From NCBI GenBank assembly GCA_038025085.1, contig CM076144.1, positions 39,281,001-39,345,000 on the forward strand: a stretch of DNA of 64,000 nucleotides, in the 5' to 3' direction. The DNA is from Tetragonia tetragonoides (lineage: Eukaryota > Streptophyta > Magnoliopsida > Caryophyllales > Aizoaceae). Shown in pieces: positions 42,919-55,249 of this stretch (positions are counted from its first letter, which is position 1; every line of letters begins with the position of its first letter). The position numbers and the translations under genes were made by a program. The notes under the pieces are model-generated. The model searched no databases, had not been told where the DNA came from, and saw only the letters and a program-made list of their open reading frames with translations.

Positions 42919-45900
42919 AAGAGAAATTGGTTGGAGGCCTTCTCTCTAGAATTCTCTTTAGCCTCTTATCAAAGAAGTGAGAGAAAGTACGAAAAAAAAA
43001 AGAAGAGAAACCCCCTTTTCCCCAAAATTAATTAGAACCCATTTCAGCACCTCCATTGTTCAATCCCTTTCTCAGCCCATCACTTCTCTTTTAGCAATGG
43101 TTTTGTGCCTTATGTATTAATTTTTTCTAGTTTGAGCAACCTTACTGCGGATAGAGAGAAAGAGAAAGAGAAGAGAGCAAAAGCCATTTCAAACCAGAAA
43201 TTCCACTTCAATTTATGAACCCTAACTTTCCTTTTAAGTTATTAAAGGCCTCAAATTAAAAGATTTGGCACATCAATTCCATATCACTTTGCTTTACTTA
43301 TTTAAGTTCATTTATAGTGTCATAATTTCCCTGTGCCAAAGAAAATGAAATTTTCCTCAAAGAGAGTTTTTCACAAAACTAATCCATTTCCCAGGCAAAG
43401 CAAGCCATAAGGGTGAATTTATTTTTTTTAATTTGCATTTTATTTTATGCCTAAAGAAGGCATATGTGAAGCATTTAACTTACAAGTAGTTGTTCCGAAT
43501 ATGATTGATTTGCTTAGCCTATTTCTAGTCCAATTTGTGCCTGCTATGCCATTCATATTTTGGACTATTTTTAATTGTTTTTTGGGCGGACTATGTCATG
43601 TTGTGTTTTGGAGATGATTTTGGTTTGAGAATTTTGAGCTATTGATTCGATAACCTCAATCTTAGGCTCATGGCTTGTTCCCATCTATGGAAGCTTGCTT
43701 TAGATGATGCAATTGAAGAAATTGAAATCTGTTGTTGCGACCACTTGTAGTCGTAGTGGTTGTTAGCTTGGTTCAGTTTTTGTAACACCCCGGATTTTCT
43801 AAATAATAAATAAGAAAAAATAGATAAACTCAAGCCAAAAATCGGGCAGAGTTTGCTTTGCAAATAGACATCCCAAGTTATCGACTTTACAAAAACCTAT
43901 TCAAGCTGAATATACAACCAAACCAAACATTACCGCAGAAGGCTTCTAACCAAATCCGGAGCATCATTGCCACACTCACTCATAGAATGAGTGCAAGGCA
44001 AACCTTACAAAACTCAATAAAGACCAACAAACTTTAAGCTTTACAAATTACAACTGAATCAATCCAACTAATATAATCAGGAGCAAAAAGACTAATCTTC
44101 TGGTCAGCTCAATATGATCATCCAATAGTGATCTTCAATCAACCTGTAAAACATACTCCAATCTACTCCCACAGTTGCAGTTATGCCGCAAAAGGTTCAT
44201 CATAGGTCCACCATAAGTAAATGGACAACACACACACATAAAAAGAAAAACATCCAATCAGCAAAGCTGAGTAACCAGGCATTCTATCGAGATAATAAAT
44301 CATAATATCTTTATAATAATTTGTAATCATAAACCACGTCAACGGATCAACTTCATTTAAGACTTAGGTCCTACGACATCATAATCAAGCAAGTATGTCA
44401 CTCCCAATCACAAACTAGTATATACAAGTTCAAATTCTTACCTCATGTACCAACTCATTCAAACTCATCTTTCTCTCCAGAAACATACACTCATTTCATA
44501 TACATAACGATTCATAACTTTTCATAGTTTTAAAAGTTTCAATCCATTGTTTTACTTTTTAGAGGGAAGAGAACGGTAAGAGATCGCAACCTCAACATTC
44601 AAGACCGCAGCCTGATAACAAATCAAATTAAATCAACTCAAATGGCCAAGTCCCTAGTGTGCACACCTCCTATCCCTATGGGGTTTTCGAGACCGCACTC
44701 GCCATAGGTTCCTGGCTAGGAGAAGACATATTCAACAATAGTACTCAAAATATTCACATCTCATGAGAGGGTTTGTGGAAGACCGCAGCCCAACAAAGCT
44801 GCTCTCGTGAGTCGACATAGTGTTCATCACCATGGGGGATCCTACCCGAAAGCTATCTTGCCCTCAATTGTTCAAATTTAAGTATTAATATCTTAACAGA
44901 ATGCAAGTGTTCACACCAATGAGTCATCACAAAACCAATACAATGTCATTTCACCATATCACCAGTTCATCTTCTTTCAGTAACCATCAAACAATCCAAG
45001 GCATACTAGCCATCACAAGAGCGGTAATCAATCAAATTCATTTCTTATAAGTTCATAGCCAAACAACCTCAAAGGATATTTCCAACCATTCTCATAAAGA
45101 TATCCATTTCAATATCACAACACGTATATCAATTTTCAACGCGGACTACCTCACAATGACCCATTCTTAAGTTCTCAAAGTTAACAAACAACATTCATTC
45201 AAGTCACGATTCCGACACCTTTAACACAAATTCCAGCAACCCTCAAGTAATCAAAATGAGCATAAACTTCAACAGATAGTCATAATCATTACAGAAATTC
45301 CACCATATCTAACACTGCCACATATCCAATAGCTTTGATATTAAATTCAAACAGAACATCCAAGACATAATTTCAACCGATTTAACAGAAGGTTCCAGCA
45401 CTTACAAGTTCCATAAACAAGCTCGACAATAGGCAAAATACTCTCCAACTAGTCTAGTGTTCCAAAGTTAATTACTACGCTCACCAAACAACTGTTTTAC
45501 AAGCAATTGTTCATTTTATATCATAAAACCAGCAGCTATAGACAAGATTTACATGAGCATACATCATATCTAGCGGCTACAAACATAGTACAAACTCATC
45601 TAAAGTCTTAGTAGTAATTATCACCAACTTTTACACATATCACATGATTATATCCCATCACAATATAATTAATACATATCCAAGATCATAGGCAACTATA
45701 CACTTACACAAGTTTTCACAAAAGCCATGTGATAGAATACACCAAGTTAGACACAAGAAGGGGCGGTTGAATTGGGTCTACTATTTTTTGATGTTTTTCG
45801 TTTCTGTTGGCTAAGGGCCAGAGGAAGGACAAGTGTTCCTTCTTTTGTTCCTATTGAGACAGAGTTAATGCAAAAACGTGTAAAGTAAATAGCATTGTAG

Positions 45901-48695
45901 ACACAGTATTTTTACCGTGGAAAACCACCTGAGGCTCCGTTCAGATGTAAAAACCACGACCTGCCACTCCCGCAGGATTTAACAACTTTCGTTGTATTAT
46001 ATGAGCCGATGTGTCACACAAGTTTACAAACTCCGGAGCAACAACACCTATGTTGGTTTAACTGAAACCACCAAAGAAGTGACCAGTTAACTCAAACCGT
46101 CAAAGAGGAACTAGGCTACCTCTAGTCCTATGCCACACATGGACACTAGAACTACCTCTAACCTATGCTTAACGCCAAGCCACGCTTGCGAATAACTTCC
46201 CCAAGGGATAAAACCTTTAGTTACTTCTTTACAAGCAAATGAAAGGTTACGAATAAGAACTAGGTGACTTGACTTTAGTGAGACAGGGAACAAAGCTTGG
46301 AACAAGGAACTAGGGCCGTTTTACTTCACTATGTATGAAGGACACGAGTGAAGGAAGAAGGGTTTTTCTTTTGAAAGATAAATCTTTTGAAAGCTAAACA
46401 CCTTCCTTGTCTTAGCTGAAGTTCAACCCACCTCTTATATAGAGGGAGTTTACTTAGCCAAGTCATTTTGTAAAAACCCAAAGGAATATGAAGGCACAAC
46501 TTTAAGGAATCTTTTGCCAAGTCAATGGGACATATCAAATCTGATTTGTTTGGTCCCAGGAAATAACCTAGTACACAAAGGAATAAGATTCTTCATGATC
46601 CAAAACATTGATTTGGCTTGTGTAAGAGAACCTTGCACAAGGCTCCATAAAGTAGAAGATTTCCTTGCTTTTTGACCTTTGTTTTTCAACTCTAAAACCA
46701 TGTATGTGTTTTTTGCTTGCTGAAATCTGAAGATAAATATCTTCCAATAAGGCCAAAAATACTTTGGACGAAAGTCCACTTTAAAAACAAGTTGTAAAAA
46801 CATTTTTGAATCCTTCGAAACTCGTGTTGTGCTGGCAACTGACACGGGGTCTTGTCCATCATCTGGTCCATTGTTCCCAACAACCTTCAATCTTAATGCT
46901 GGTCATAAGTTAAGATGTTCCAAGTCTTACCAAGTCTATGACATAAGTCAAACCAGATTACATGAATCCTAATCTGAAAGACACTTATATATCTTCCTTT
47001 TTAGTCTTCACGGATCACCAAGAGGGCTAATTGGAAAGACACCCATATATCTTTTTTCTTAGTCTTCATAGTTCATCACCAAGCAAGCTATCCATCCATG
47101 AGGTTAATTCAAGGCTACATAAGATCACACTTAACAAACTCATTAGTATTAACAAGGTGTATAATCATTGTTTGTTAATCATCAAAACTCAAGGGACTCA
47201 ACACCATGTAGTTCAAGCATCAATTTGGGTTCAAGAGCTTAAAGGATTAAATTCTCTGTTTTCGGGTGATTATTACAGCAGTTCTGTATTTGAGCCATAT
47301 CTCACTCGTTAGATATCGTATCGAGGTGATTCAAAAGCCTGTAGATACCTTACAACGAGCGCTACAACTTTCATGTTTTGACCATCTTCAGAATCCAAAC
47401 TTAAAATAGTCAAACTGAAGCATGAAGGTGCGAAACGAGATTACTTGAATGAAATTCAAAAAGTAGGCCAGACATAAATATCAGATACATAAATTCACCA
47501 AACCAAATAATCCAATTCCAACTAATAAATGTGAAAGTTACCAATAGAATGAAGGTTACATAACACAAAAAGGCAACAGTTACACAATTAATAGTCTCAT
47601 AGCATAATTGCAATAATAACAAATTGTAATTCAAAACTATCCAATTCACACAAGAACATCATGTCCAATCGAATAGAAAGTTGGTTACCTTCACTTGGCA
47701 GCCCAAAGCAATTAACGAGCCAATTCCATCGACTAATCAGTAATCATCAGAATTCAGGGAGATTAACGTGCATAGCAAAAGTGGATTGAACTGGGTCGTT
47801 GCCCAAGACCGCAGATGACACGAAAATATCGAACCACCACCACAAGGTGGTTGGAAATTAACTGCAGCAGTTGCGATATAGCCACGAAACAGGGACAGTG
47901 GTGACAAAGGCAAATCAAAGGACAGAGAGATTACAGAAACTGGGTGAGGGCGTTGGTGCTTGTTGCCGGAGCAGGTGCACGAGGGGATGGAGAGAGAGAG
48001 AGAGAGAGAAGAAGAAGAAGAAGGTGATGGTGAATCATGGGAGAGGCAGAGCAAAGAAAATTGTAAGGGTTTTGTTTTTGAACGTGAAACTGACAATGAA
48101 GAAGATGAGGACTCTTTTTGTTTTAAACGACACATCTAACAAAGAGAGGGAGAAACGTACAGAGAAATACTAGGCACTAACGGTTAGTGTTTCAGTTTAC
48201 CCAAAACACAATTTGAAAAAAGTTGATTTTTACTTTCTTTAAAATTAAAATCCGATATTCCCTTTTTTTCTTTTTCTTTTTAATATATAAATCCAAACCA
48301 ATAAATATTTCACCAAAATAAATAGTCAAATAAATAATTATTCTAAAATAAATAATTTACGGGATATTACGGCTTTATTAGTCAGTTTTTATTTTATTGA
48401 TTGCTTTTCTCTTGAAACCGTTAGCCACCATGTTAGGGTTGTTTGTTGTTGATGGTGAAGCTAGTGGCTGTCCTGGCGGTGGAGATGCTAGAGATTATGT
48501 TGCAGGGTCTCATCGTGGCTTGATTCCTTCTCAGGATTAAAGAGGACACAATCGAAAATTGAAACTGGCATCCGCTACTGTTCTAGTTGTTGTTCTTTGT
48601 TGTTGTTTCTTCGGTTCTGTACTTCTAATTGAGTCATTGTACTCGTGGCCATAATGGCCAGTTATCTTGCCTTTTCAAAAAAAAAAAAAAAAAAA
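42919..48695 (+). mobile_element. Poly(A)-tailed retroposed sequence, interrupted
   Basis: AGCTAGTAATCCTGC is perfectly duplicated at 42904-42918 and 48696-48710, and about 20 A residues precede the right copy. The retroposed part is 42919-43780 plus about 48372-48675. It has no long frame; it may be a short LINE or a processed transcript. The inner 4.6 kb is a later insertion. Confidence 0.8.
43781..48371. mobile_element. 4.6-kb non-coding repeat nested in the retroposed sequence
   Basis: It starts TGTAACACCCCGGAT and ends TTTACGGGATATTACG; the ends are inverted with several mismatches. Flanks GTTTT and GCTTT would be a weak 5-bp duplication of LTR type. Alternatively TCAGTTTTT at 43773-43781 and 48382-48390 is a 9-bp duplication of Mutator type, with the edge about ten bases further right. 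Inside, 45730-46980 looks like a further unclassified insertion, and 46977-47033 is repeated at 47035-47090. No long frame is seen. Confidence 0.55.
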
Positions 48696-48710
48696 AGCTA
48701 GTAATCCTGC

Positions 48711-49640
48711 CGCGTGAGTACAATACTGATTCATTTAGTAGTTTAGTTTTAAAATTTAGATGATATGAGTATTGTGTATATACCACCTACTAATTACCTA
48801 AATTTTTAATTCAGAGTCATTATTTATTGGTGTATATATGACATTTACCACTCCGAAATATTTTATAGCATGTCTTATGTGGACTTAATCCATCATGGAC
48901 CAAGGTTACTAGTGCAAATACTTTGGGACATGAAAGGTGTATTTAAAAAGATTTACTTTATTAGTTGGTCCATGGTGGACCAAGTGATCAACACACGTTT
49001 TTGCGTTCAATTTTAGTACATTATTATTGTATATGTTCAAGTTATGATGAGGTGATTCGGGTTATACATCGGGTCGATTTCGAGTCAGTGTAAAAAAAAA
49101 TCATCAAAAATGATGTGAAATAAATGATAGGAATGTGACTTTTTATGCAAAAAAAATAGAATCAGATTGAGTTTGGGTCAGGAGCAGTTTGGGTTCGGGT
49201 TTCTCACAGTAACTTCAGCTCGGGTTCGCGTCAAGTTATTAGGTTGGGTCAGTTATTGCCATGCCTAAGTGACCCATGCTTGGCCCCCTCTTGGCCATGG
49301 GTCCTAGCCTCCTGAGAAAATGCCCTACTTGTCCTGCCCCAAGACCGAGCTTGTATGCCTAGCAGCAGCTTAGGACAACATCTTGCTCGATCTTATTGCA
49401 ACCCTGTAACACAGGAGAAAAACAAGAAAGGATGATATATTCCCCGGTTTCTGAAAGACATAATGAACCTGCTATTATGTAGTAAGACAACTTAGGCTAT
49501 ATTATGATTGGGGGTAATGATAAACGGGGTAATAGAGAAAGTTAATGAATAAAATAGGAAGGTGAATGTGGTGATGGGGTAATGATTAAGGAAGTAATGG
49601 AGAAAATGAAGGGAAAAAGGGGGAAATCATTATCCTAGGG
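48711..49640. other. Stretch without gene; MITE-like remnant
   Basis: Around 49045-49260 is a GGGTTCGGGTTTC / CGGGTCGATTTCG-rich piece that resembles the subterminal regions of the MITE at 20063-20736. The rest is non-coding. Confidence 0.4.
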
Positions 49641-51103
49641 GGAGGTGGGTAACTATACCCCCAAATAGGGTAATCTATGACAGAATTATGGATTAATCGG
49701 CTCACCCAACTGGGAGCCTTGGCGCATATATTTAAAGACAAACGTAAACATTACATATTTACAATCTGAGTCCTACTGATACTCTATTATGCCCCCGCAA
49801 GCTAATCAGGAGGACACACGAACAGATTGAACTTAAGAAAATGAAGATGTTGCGGAGACAGGGCTTTGGTAAGTATATCAGCAAGCTGAAACCTAGTGGG
49901 AATATATTTTACAACTAGATCACCATGAGAAAGACGCTCTCGAACAAAATGATAGTCCACTTTGATATGCTTGCTACGACCATGTAGAACTGGATTCGCT
50001 GTGAGATAAGTTGCACTGATATTGTCACACACAACCTGAACTGGTTTGCGGAGCACACAGCCAAGTTCAGCAAGTATCTGACGAATCCACAATGTGTTTG
50101 CAACAGTATAGCCAATTGCGCGATATTCGACCTCAATAGAAGATTTTGAAACAGTTGGTTGTTTCTTGCTGCACCGGGAAATAAGATTGTTACCCAGAAA
50201 ATGGCATAGCCAGTGGTCGACCGACAACTATCAGGACACCCTTCCCAGTCAGGATCAGAATAGGCAATAACCAAAGATGGGTCCGTGTTGCGGCGATAGT
50301 AAATCCCATGATCAGCTGTCCCCTACAAATAACTGTATATCCGATGCACAGCACGAAAGTGAGTAGTACGAGGTGCATGCATAAATTGTGAAACAACATT
50401 AACAGCATAAGCTATGTCCAGTCTAATCATTGTCACATACTGCAGGGCACCTACCATACTTCTTTAGTCGGAGGGATCTGCAAGTAACTCACCATCCTGG
50501 AGGGATAAAGCAGTACGGGAGACAAGTGGTGTGCGTACGGGCTTTTTCTTATGGAGGTTAAATTTGTCTAACAAATCCTGAACATACTTATGTTGAGACA
50601 AAAAAAATACCCAATGAATTACGCACAACCTGGATACCAAGAAAATAATGAAGGTCCCCAAGATCCTTCATAGCAAATTTTTGTTAGAGAGTAGTAATAA
50701 TGTTTGTGACAAGAGATGGGCTACTTCCAATTATGATAATATCAGCAACATAAAGCAGCAAAATAATAATGGAAGTGCCAGATTTCAAAAAAAAACATGG
50801 AGGTGTCAGACGTGCTGCAAACAAAACCATGAGGCAGAAGGAAGCTGCTAAAACGCTGAAACCAAGCTCTTGGAGCTTGTTTAAGACCATAAATAGACTT
50901 CTTCAAATGACAAAAATGTTTTGGGAATTGGGGATTCACAAATTTAAGACCATAAATAGACTTCTTCAAACGACAAACATGTTTGGGGAATTGGGGATTC
51001 ACAAACCCAGGAGGCTGAGTCATGTAAACTTCCTCTTGTAACTGACCATGCAGAAAGGCATTCTTAACATCTAACTGGCGAATGGACCAATTAAATGTAA
51101 GAG
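49641..51103 (-). mobile_element. Copia-type retrotransposon, 3' fragment
   Basis: Reverse transcriptase, RNase H and a purine tract (minus strand GCTTGCGGGGGCAT at about 49792-49805) are present; upstream parts are cut off by the E5 LTR at 51104. A short stretch to about 49641 may be the start of the 3' LTR. Confidence 0.8.
49802..51103 (-). pseudogene. Copia reverse transcriptase and RNase H, degenerate
   Basis: It reads NWSIRQLDVKNAFLHGQLQE and VYMTQPPGFVNPQFPKHVC, then a tandem copy of a 20-residue segment ending KKSIYGLK. After a frame change comes LLLYVADIIIIGSS, with YVAD where YVDD is required, then YVQDLLDKFNLHKKKPVRTP. The RNase H part has SDPDWEGCPDSCRSTTGYA, SKSSIEVEYRAIGYTVANTL and ADILTKALSPQHLHFLKF. 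Several stops. Copia order places integrase before reverse transcriptase; it is missing here because of the E5 insertion. Confidence 0.88.
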
Positions 51104-53032
51104 TATAGACACCCAAATGTGTCCCCCCTGGCGTAACGCCCGATGATGATAACCTATAATCATATTAAAGAAACGAATGTCAATGCTCGACGTACTTATG
51201 CTCATTTGAATCCTTTATCCATCCTCACTCAGGATCTCATTAATTTTCATATCCCCAAATAGCCCTTTTCATAAGCTTTCCAACGCCATCTCATTTGTCC
51301 CCAATCGGACGCCAGAGTCAAAAGTTATGATTTAATGAAGTTATGGGCTAAAAACGATGTTCTCATACCCGCCTATCACGGTTCAAGACTGATTTTTTGC
51401 CATGAAAGGATTAATTGGATTATTAGCCCACTAGTCTTGTATTACTCTTTGAATTATCTTTCCAATGATGTATTATGGGCCAAAATCTCATTAGAAACGA
51501 AAGAGATATGATCCGATCATTGATTGGTGCGCTGAAACGGACACCTCTCTAGTGTTTGGGCCATAACTAGTAGGATACTTGTTTTATTTGAGCCCAAAAT
51601 ATGTCAAAAGAAATCCCTTTGAACAAGGAATCCAACGCACCAAGAATCAGGCCAATCAGAGCTCAAACGAGCGCTTCAGCGATGTTTTTGTGCGAGTAGG
51701 GGTGAATTTTCCCGCCACTGGAGCCCAGCGGTATGCCGTTGGAGCTCAGCGGTAGGCCGCTGGAGCTCTCGCGGCGGCCACTGAATCTATGCGGAATTGT
51801 CGAGGCCGCTGAGCCTCTAACGACGCTCCGAGGGGCCGCTGAGCACCATTTTTTGCCCGTGAACCCTAATTTCCTATTTTCTTCGGCCCAATCCCTATAA
51901 ATACCCCTCTAAACTCCGTTTTTCGGGACCAACGCTGATTATTACGGTATTTCACTCAAGAGAACCCTAATTTCTCTCTCTCCTCCCTCTCATACAACCC
52001 TAATCAAATTAATTCAAGTTTTCTTCAACCACCATTCAAGAGCAACTTTACAACCAAGAGCAAGGCAAATACAAGAGCAATTGACATTCAATTCTAGTGC
52101 AACAAAAGGTTAACCTGAGGGCAATCTTCTAAATCTTTCAAAACTCTTTTTCAAATCATGTTTTACTTTGATTATGATTATGGTTGATTTGTATATCATG
52201 TTTTGATTGTTGAAGTTTTATTATCAATCATATTCATGTCTAGATAATTAAATTGCATGTCTTAATTAGTTCATTGCATAATTAGAGTGACCTTGCATAT
52301 TTTCATGCTTATTTAGTTTAATTCTAGATTAGTGCATGTTTAGTGTAGATATTGCATCTTTGCATGATTAACATATTTAAATAGCATATTAGCATATAAT
52401 TAAGGGTTTTGCATATACTTAGCCCTAAATTGCATATTAGCATATTTTTTTCTTTTTGTATATATTTATTATTTTACTTCCATTGAAGTTGCTAACAATC
52501 TCATTGATGTGCATATGCAATTTGGGGCGTTTAGCAAGAACGGTAAGGTGGAGATTTATTTCATTTATCTTATTATTGGTTTGGTTTGTGCTTGTCAAAT
52601 TAATGCATGCAATTGGATAATATGTGCAAAGCGATAACTTTAGTAATTTGGTTTGTTCAACTCACCTAGTTAATATAGGATCTTGGACGACCGGATTTGT
52701 ATGGAACCTTGCGATATGAATTAACAATCAACATGGATAAGACTAGTAGAGGCCGTTAATTCGGGCGATTTAGATAGGATTCGTTTTATCTTTTTCATAC
52801 CCACACCCTCGAACTCAATCTTTGGCCCCTTTAGGGCATAAGTCAATTCCCAATAGGAATTGGGTGCACTTTTGATGGTGTCCAATTGTTTCCTTAAAAA
52901 TTGGTGGTGACTTCACCATTTGCTTATTATTTCCCCTATCACAATTAATCATGTTGCATATGACGTATTATTTAAGAACCATTAATTCCAACTAAATATT
53001 TCAATTAGCGCTGAAAGGCGAGGGTTCTTACA
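51104..53032 (+). repeat. E5 5' LTR
   Basis: It starts TATAGACACCC (TG decayed to TA) and ends GAGGGTTCTTACA, as in E1. The length is 1929 bp. A GCCGCT/AGCGG cluster lies at 51718-51850 and a TATA box, CTATAAATA, at 51894-51902. GGCCGTTAATTCGGGCG near 52751 is the hairpin block. Confidence 0.82.
51718..51902 (+). promoter_or_regulatory. E5 LTR promoter: GCCGCT cluster and TATA box
   Basis: About eight motifs (CCAGCGGTATGCCG, CAGCGGTAGGCCGCTGG, GGCCGCTGAG and others) lie 45-175 bp before the TATA box at 51894-51902. Confidence 0.6.
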
Positions 53033-53033
53033 G

Positions 53034-53051
53034 TGGCGACTTTACTAGGGA
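53034..53051 (+). promoter_or_regulatory. E5 primer-binding site
   Basis: TGGCGACTTTACTAGGGA, a decayed form of TGGCGACTC..CTGGGGA, one base after the LTR. Confidence 0.75.
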
Positions 53052-54387
53052 CTTTAAGAAGAGGGTGTAATTCGAAAGCTTATTCATGTTGATTATTAAT
53101 TCATATTTCTTAGTTCAAGGCCTTTATGTGTTCATTCTTGCTTTGCATCCATATCATTCATATTGCATGCGTTATCATCGCAAGATGTCGAAAGACATCA
53201 CCACACCATAAACAGGAATTACCCTTTGGAGCATTGTCTATGACTTAGGCCGGTAACCCACTAGGTCCGAATTACCTTTGCACATAGTCGTGTTCCACCC
53301 CGTGACATTTACATGTTTCCATTCGAGATATGTAAAATGGTACGTCTAGTTTTACTATGCATCCCATAGATAACGAAACACATCCGGTCGTGGGTTACCA
53401 TAGCCAACCATAGATTTTGTCAACCATTGCATTTAGTCCCATGGTCCATTCAAGATGCTTAATTGATTACTTGCCATATTGTGATTGATTGTTTCCTTGT
53501 TATGTGATTTGTTTTCTTAGATCGCTAGATTAGGTCCCCTTTAGGATCTTAGTGGTCTAGAGTATAGGAAGTTTCCTATTCGTGTATATGACTAACTTTG
53601 TAAACTAACTTAAGATCGAGTCTAGGATCTTTTCTTTTTAGGAAGTAGGATACATGAATCTTCCCGACGATGCTAGTAACCATATTAGGGAGGCTTATTT
53701 TCCAAGAAAATCAATTTCGAGCAAGTAATATATTTCGGCCAATGATCTTTCCCAAAAATAAAAAAGAGTCTTATTTCTTTCCTTAAGCAAGTCAATAGTA
53801 TATTTTTCCTTTTCTTGAGTCCGGAATATATTTTCCATATCAAAGTCAAGAGTCTTATTACAAGTCAAGAGTAGCGTCTTTATATTTTCCATTGCAAGTC
53901 AAGAGTATCTTTCCCTTTCCCAAGTCTTAGTAATAAAAGTCTTGTTCCCATAGTAAGTCAAGAGTAATCTTTTTCTTCCCATATTTTGTTTAGGGTCTAG
54001 GTTCATCCTTTTTCCCTTTACTTATTTTGGAAGTCAAAAAGTAATATTCTTTCTTTATTCAGTCAAGAGTACTTTTGTTTTTTTCCTTTTTAATATAGAG
54101 TCGAAAGATCATTGGTTAAAATACATTACTTGCATCGAAAATTTTCCAAAATAAGTCGAGTCTCCTTGAGAAGTTACCATGTTGAGGGATTATTCTAGAT
54201 TCTTTTCCCATCTTTTACTAACAAAAAAATACTAAAAAAATTGCATTGCATTTCATTTTTAGAAGCTCCATGCTAGGACATATAGAATCATTTTAGATTG
54301 CATTGCATTGCATATCATTTTGCATTATCTTAGAACATTGCATACACCCACTTGCCATAGGTGGGTAGCTTCATCATGCATCTCATG
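53052..54387 (+). other. E5 leader
   Basis: Non-coding. The first 350 bp match the E1 leader. 53740-54110 is rich in GTCAAGAGT units at irregular spacing. ATTGCATTGCAT repeats occur near 54240-54340. Confidence 0.6.
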
Positions 54388-54600
54388 TTATGGTTGATTT
54401 GTATATCATGTTTTTATTGTTTTAATTTTGTTATAAATCATATTCATGTCTAGATAATTAAATTGCATGTCTTAATTAGTTCATTGCATAATTAGAGTGA
54501 CCTTGCATATTTTCATGCTTATTTAGTTTAATTCTAGATTAGTGCATGCTTAGTGTAAATATTGCATCTTTGCATGATTAACATATTTAATTAGCATAAT
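54388..54600 (+). repeat. E5 LTR fragment
   Basis: It is about 95 percent identical by eye to 52178-52395 in the LTR. The hAT element begins right after AGCATAAT, so the continuation lies beyond the window or is lost. Confidence 0.75.
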
Positions 54601-54718
54601 CAGAGGCGAAGCTAGGGGGGCTGGCGTAGGCCCGACCCCTGTAGCCCAGCCCAATACTTCTTTTTTTCCCTGGCCTATGCAGTTTTATGGGCTATATACA
54701 TGTTTGTTCAACTAGTAA

Positions 54719-54806
54719 CATATATACTCAGTTGGTTCAGTGGTTGGGAAGGAAAGTAAAAGTATTTCCTTGTAGCCCACGCGGGTTCAAATCCCTTCCG
54801 AACCAA
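54719..54806 (+). other. tRNA-like A/B box pair in the hAT 5' region
   Basis: CTCAGTTGGTTCAGTGG resembles an A box and GGGTTCAAATCCC a B box, about 45 bp apart. No cloverleaf or acceptor stem can be drawn, so it is not a tRNA gene. It may be a captured SINE head. Confidence 0.5.
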
Positions 54807-55249
54807 TTTTGTAAACTTCCGTTTTTTTTAAGAGTTTCCATTTCTTGTAAACTTCCCAATTTGTTTAACAATTTCCATAATATGTTTTTCACGCCTATAA
54901 GGTTAGTCAGGCGTCCCTTTTTTTTTAACTTAAAACTTAACCCAGTTCAAACAAAGAGTGAGAAATATCAAATTTACATTAATTATTCTCTTTTGTGATC
55001 AAAATAATAATCCAGGTTCGTTTTTATTTTATTTTTATCTCCCTATACTTGTGATTCTTCTATTTTTTTTTTCATTTTGTATCATGAATTCATAACCATG
55101 TTATCATGTATTAAATTATAACTACTTTAGATTATTATTAGTGTTTCTTGTAATTGTAGCATTGTTCATTCTAATTTCTATACAGATTAAAAGATGTATT
55201 ACAGTATTAGTTGTGATTTTTTACTTGGGGATTTATTTTGTAGGGTATC

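Larger units (their letters stand above)
51104..54600 (+). mobile_element. E5: 5' LTR and leader of an E1-type element, then an LTR fragment
   Basis: LTR 51104-53032, primer site 53034-53051 and leader to about 54387 are followed directly by a second copy of an internal LTR segment (54388-54600 matches about 52178-52395). No gag or pol. The element was collapsed by recombination or template switching, then split by the hAT element at 54601. Confidence 0.75.

Noticed and set aside
47871..48173. Open frame of 100 codons with an EREREKKKKK run
   Set aside because: It derives from a GA microsatellite in non-coding repeat sequence.
54719..54806. A tRNA gene
   Set aside because: Only the A- and B-box-like segments are present; no acceptor, D or anticodon stem can be paired.
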